Assembly: GCA_030043545.1 (NCBI GenBank)
Contig: JASHXM010000065.1
Coordinates: 1-8,151 of the forward strand
Source of the DNA: Thermoplasmata archaeon
GTDB lineage: Archaea; Thermoplasmatota; Thermoplasmata; Lutacidiplasmatales; UBA184
DNA: 8,151 nucleotides
Direction of reading: 5' to 3'
The number at the start of each line of letters is the position of its first letter. The first letter of the stretch is position 1. This document shows, piece by piece, positions 5,674-8,151 of this stretch. A program made the translations under genes and the position numbers. Under the pieces are notes generated by a model. That model made no database searches and had not been told where the DNA came from. It saw only the letters and a list, made by a program, of their open reading frames with translations.

Positions 5674-7355
5674 GCGGTGCCGGCGCGACCGACGAGCGGC
5701 CCGAGCGCCGTGAGGTCGAGCTCGGCCCAGGCGACCGCCACCGGGACGCCGAGCTCGGTCAGCAGGCGCGGCTCCACCTCCCCGACCTCGGCGACGACGT
5801 CGCCCGCGGTCCGGATTCGCGCGGCCCGGCCGGCGATCGTGCCCGGGATCTCCGCCGGCTCCCGCACCGAGCCGACGTCGAGCGCGCGCAGTAGGTAGTC
5901 GACGAGCGCCGCCGCGTCCGCGAACCCGGCGCCGTCGGCGGCGATCAGCGCCCCGGCGTGGTACCGCGTCTCCCCACCGGACTCCGACTTGGGCGCCCGG
6001 ACGACGACCGGAGCGATCTCGGCGATCCGCTGGGGGTAGCCGTGACGGGTGTTCCGCTCGAGGACCCCCAGGTGGGACGGGAACAGCCGGTCGCGGAGAT
6101 ACGCGAATTCGAGAGACACCGGGTGGAGCAGCCGGATCGGAGCAGGTCCGCCGATCCGAGCGACCATCGCCTCCGAGACGAGCGCGGGGGTGTTCGGGAG
6201 CGCGTAGCCGAGACCGAGCATCCACTCGGCGACCCGGCGCCGGAGCTCGACCGACGGAAGCCGACGCCCGCGGGTCCGGCTCGGCGGGATCGTTCCGTCG
6301 GACGGGTCGACCGGGACCGCGAGGACGATCTCTTCGACGACATCGATCGGAGCGCCGACATCCGGACGCCACGGCGGCACTTCGACCGTCCACCCGCCCG
6401 CGTGGGGTCGCGCGCCGAGGCGGGCGCTCGCCAACCGGTGCTCGACCTCGGCCGACCCGAGGGCGTGGCCGGCGACCGACCTCACCAGCTCGGCCGGGAC
6501 GTCCACGCGGCGCGGGGCGAGCCACGGCTCCGCGACCTCGGTGGGACCCCCTCGAGCGACGGAACGGACGTTCCACCCCCGGGCGACGAACGGGACGAGC
6601 AGGAGCCCGAGCGCCTCGCGAACTGAGCGGAGTCGGGTGCCGGTCGATTCGAGCAGCAGCTGCCGGTCCCCGGCCCGAGCTTCGCCGGCGGCGCGGCTGT
6701 TGAGGATCGGAGGGAGGCTCAGCACCGAACCCCGGGCGTCGCGGAGCACGAGGCACCGATCGCCGGCTCGCCCGAGGGATCCGTACCGGGCGGCCATCGG
6801 GTGGCCGGCGAAGAACGCGTCGGCCGACAGCTCCTCGGTCGCGTCGAGCGGGACGAACCGGATCGACGCGAGCGGCTCGAGGGCGTACGAGATCGGGGGA
6901 GCGAGACGCTCGAGCGGGTAGATTCCGAGACTGGCCGCCCGACGGTCGCGTCCGACCGTGGCGTGCAGGAGCTCCTGGAACCGGATCGCCTCGGCGAGGA
7001 GACCGGCGTCGAGCCCCGCTGGACCGGGCGCCTGCACGACCACCGCCTCGATCGCGGGACGCAGCGGGTCAACGTTCGGGTCGACGGAGATCGGCTCGAG
7101 CTCCGCCGCGCCCGGGTCCCGGGCTCCCGGCGGGAGTCCCCGGGCCGCTCCGACCGCGCCCTGGAGGTACAGGGCAACGCCCCCTTCGGTCAGCAGGTCG
7201 AGGCGGTCGGGGGTACACGACACCACCAGGTCGTCCCCGGTCGAGGACTCGACCTCGGCTTTCGAGGAGAACAAGAGCGCGTCGAGCTTCGGCCCGTGCG
7301 CCTCGTCAGGCAGGAGCTCCTCGATCCGCTGGCGGGAGAGCGTCGCCGTCGGCAC
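5670..7355 (-). CDS. pheT: Phenylalanyl-tRNA synthetase beta subunit, archaeal type
   Basis: This 561-residue partner of PheS forms the heterotetrameric enzyme that charges tRNA-Phe and edits mischarged Tyr-tRNA. Length fits the archaeal form (about 550), which lacks the bacterial N-terminal EMAP-like tRNA-binding domain. Visible parts: the N-terminal region with RLDLLTEGGVALYLQGAVG; a B3/B4 region at about 115-270 with HATVGRDRRAASLGIYPLER (131-150), VLSLPPILNS (211-220) and LLLESTGT; a B5 domain at about 283-355 with WLAPRRVDV and VPPWRPDVGAPIDVVEEI; and the catalytic-like core with HPVSLEFAYLRDRLFP and PQRIAEIAPVV. The start is GTG at 7355, four bases after the pheS TAA; GGGGT about eight bases upstream is the only ribosome-binding hint. 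The stop TAA lies in the TATA-like element of the next gene. Confidence 0.95.
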   Translation of the reverse strand: MPTATLSRQRIEELLPDEAHGPKLDALLFSSKAEVESSTGDDLVVSCTPDRLDLLTEGGVALYLQGAVGAARGLPPGARDPGAAELEPISVDPNVDPLRPAIEAVVVQAPGPAGLDAGLLAEAIRFQELLHATVGRDRRAASLGIYPLERLAPPISYALEPLASIRFVPLDATEELSADAFFAGHPMAARYGSLGRAGDRCLVLRDARGSVLSLPPILNSRAAGEARAGDRQLLLESTGTRLRSVREALGLLLVPFVARGWNVRSVARGGPTEVAEPWLAPRRVDVPAELVRSVAGHALGSAEVEHRLASARLGARPHAGGWTVEVPPWRPDVGAPIDVVEEIVLAVPVDPSDGTIPPSRTRGRRLPSVELRRRVAEWMLGLGYALPNTPALVSEAMVARIGGPAPIRLLHPVSLEFAYLRDRLFPSHLGVLERNTRHGYPQRIAEIAPVVVRAPKSESGGETRYHAGALIAADGAGFADAAALVDYLLRALDVGSVREPAEIPGTIAGRAARIRTAGDVVAEVGEVEPRLLTELGVPVAVAWAELDLTALGPLVGRAGTA

Positions 7356-7359
7356 GGTC

Positions 7360-8151
7360 TTACCCCGGCTCCCCGCGCAGCACCCCGAGGTCCTGCACGA
7401 ACAGGTCGCGGATGTCGGTCCGCCCGAGGGCGACGAGGGCCAGGCGGGTGATCCCCGCGCCCCACGCGATCACCGGCACGTCGATCCCGAGCGGTCGAAG
7501 CACCTCCGGGCGGAACAGCCCTCCCGGGAAGATCTCGATCCACCCGAGCTGCGGGTGGCGGACGTACCCTTCGATCGACGGCTCTGTGAACGGGAAGTAG
7601 CTGGGACGGACCTTGAGCTCCCGCAGCCCGATCCCCTCGGCGAACGTCCGGACCAGCCCGACCAGGTCCCGGATCGAGAGGCCCGGCTCGCCGACGATCC
7701 CTTCGCACTGCGCGAACTCCAGGTGGTGCGTGGCGTCGAGCTGCTCGCGTCGGAAGTTCCGGTCGATCGAGAACATCCGGAACGGCGGCGTCGGCCGGCG
7801 GGCGAGGAACCGGGCCGAGACGGCGGTCGTCTGCGAGCGGAGGACCGGACGGGCGGCGATCCGCGGATCGTACGACCCCGGCCAGCCCGGTCCGAGACGG
7901 TCCGTCTCGCCGGGGAGTGGCCGGCCTTCGTGCGCGGCGGCGACGCGGGCGAGCAGCTCGGGCGGCGGGGGGCGGCCCTCGACCCCCTCGACGGAGAGCG
8001 CGTCGTGGATCGACCGGGCGGGGTGATCCTGCGGCATGAACAGGACGTCGTTGTTCCAGAACTCGGTTTCCAGGATCGGCCCCTCGGACTGCTCGAAGCC
8101 GAGCCCGAGGAGGATCTCCTCGAACCGCTCGAGCCAGGCCAGGTACGGGTT
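7360..8151 (-). CDS. pheS: Phenylalanyl-tRNA synthetase alpha subunit, C-terminal 263 residues (runs off the right edge)
   Basis: This is the class II catalytic subunit that activates phenylalanine with ATP and attaches it to tRNA-Phe. The frame is open to the window edge, so the ATG at 8037 is internal. It starts upstream at NPYLAWLERFEEILLGLGFE, followed by SEGPILETEFWNNDVLFMPQ and DHPAR, the PheS core entry. Motif 2 is FRMFSIDRNFRREQLDATHH followed by LEFAQCEGIV. The phenylalanine pocket is around SYFPFTEPSIEGYV, and motif 3 is WGAGITRLALVALGRTDIRD, with the invariant Arg kept but Thr where many homologues have Glu. The N-terminal tRNA-contacting coiled region, about 240 residues, lies beyond the window. 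pheT follows after four bases, so the two subunits should be co-translated from one mRNA. Confidence 0.96.
   Translation of the reverse strand, partial: NPYLAWLERFEEILLGLGFEQSEGPILETEFWNNDVLFMPQDHPARSIHDALSVEGVEGRPPPPELLARVAAAHEGRPLPGETDRLGPGWPGSYDPRIAARPVLRSQTTAVSARFLARRPTPPFRMFSIDRNFRREQLDATHHLEFAQCEGIVGEPGLSIRDLVGLVRTFAEGIGLRELKVRPSYFPFTEPSIEGYVRHPQLGWIEIFPGGLFRPEVLRPLGIDVPVIAWGAGITRLALVALGRTDIRDLFVQDLGVLRGEPG

Noticed and set aside
3562..6756. A continuous 1064-codon minus-strand open frame ending in the epimerase, suggesting a giant fusion
   Set aside because: Only the last 130 codons look like protein. The rest is Arg/Gly/Pro/Ala-rich low-complexity shadow of the mutase and pheT genes, which are clearly real in other frames. 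High G+C removes stop codons from shadow frames.
7360..8037. pheS starting at the ATG at 8037 as a complete short gene
   Set aside because: The frame remains open to the window edge, and the upstream residues (FEEILLGLGFE, ETEFWNNDVLF) match the PheS catalytic core, so the gene is cut by the edge and does not start here.
1..8151. CRISPR arrays, tRNA or rRNA genes, insertion sequences, phage or defence genes
   Set aside because: I saw no regularly spaced repeats, cloverleaf-type elements, transposase motifs or foreign-looking coding blocks on either strand.

Overview
The window looks like archaeal chromosome of very high G+C content, most likely from a Thermoplasmatota-type euryarchaeote. Four things point to archaea: archaeal-type PheS and PheT, an archaeal S2P ribosomal protein preceded by enolase (the classic archaeal eno-rpsB pair), a TrmB-type winged-helix regulator, and TATA-like boxes with few convincing Shine-Dalgarno sites. 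The group assignment is inference; domain Archaea is much safer.

All recognisable genes are on the minus strand, so transcription runs from right to left. In that order: the C-terminal 263 residues of pheS (cut by the window edge), pheT, the catalytic (alpha) subunit of methylmalonyl-CoA mutase, methylmalonyl-CoA epimerase, enolase, ribosomal protein S2, a 424-residue TrmB-like regulator, a roughly 220-base gap, and the first 46 codons of a zinc-ribbon protein (cut by the left edge). Spacing is tight from pheS to rpsB: 4 bases between pheS and pheT, 24 before the mutase, 11 before the epimerase, a 4-base GTGA overlap into enolase, and 4 bases before the chosen rpsB start. A 55-base gap then precedes the regulator.

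Functionally the block joins translation (PheRS alpha and beta, S2), lower glycolysis/gluconeogenesis (enolase), and the two-step conversion of (S)-methylmalonyl-CoA to (R)-methylmalonyl-CoA and on to succinyl-CoA. The mutase gene encodes only the catalytic barrel. The cobalamin-binding subunit and the MeaB-type GTPase chaperone are not in the window and must lie elsewhere. The regulator's N-terminus is a clear TrmB winged helix, and its cysteine-bearing C-terminus resembles a V4R-type sensor domain.

Intergenic DNA is scarce. The notable non-coding signals are a strong TATA box before the zinc-ribbon gene, weaker AT-rich elements about 25 bases before the mutase and regulator starts (consistent with leaderless transcripts), a 9-bp inverted repeat bracketing the rpsB-regulator gap with a third copy in the zinc-ribbon gene, and a near-palindrome in the AT-rich gap at 140-359. 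I saw no tRNA, rRNA, CRISPR, insertion sequence or defence system. The window is mainly housekeeping, and I do not claim a new system.
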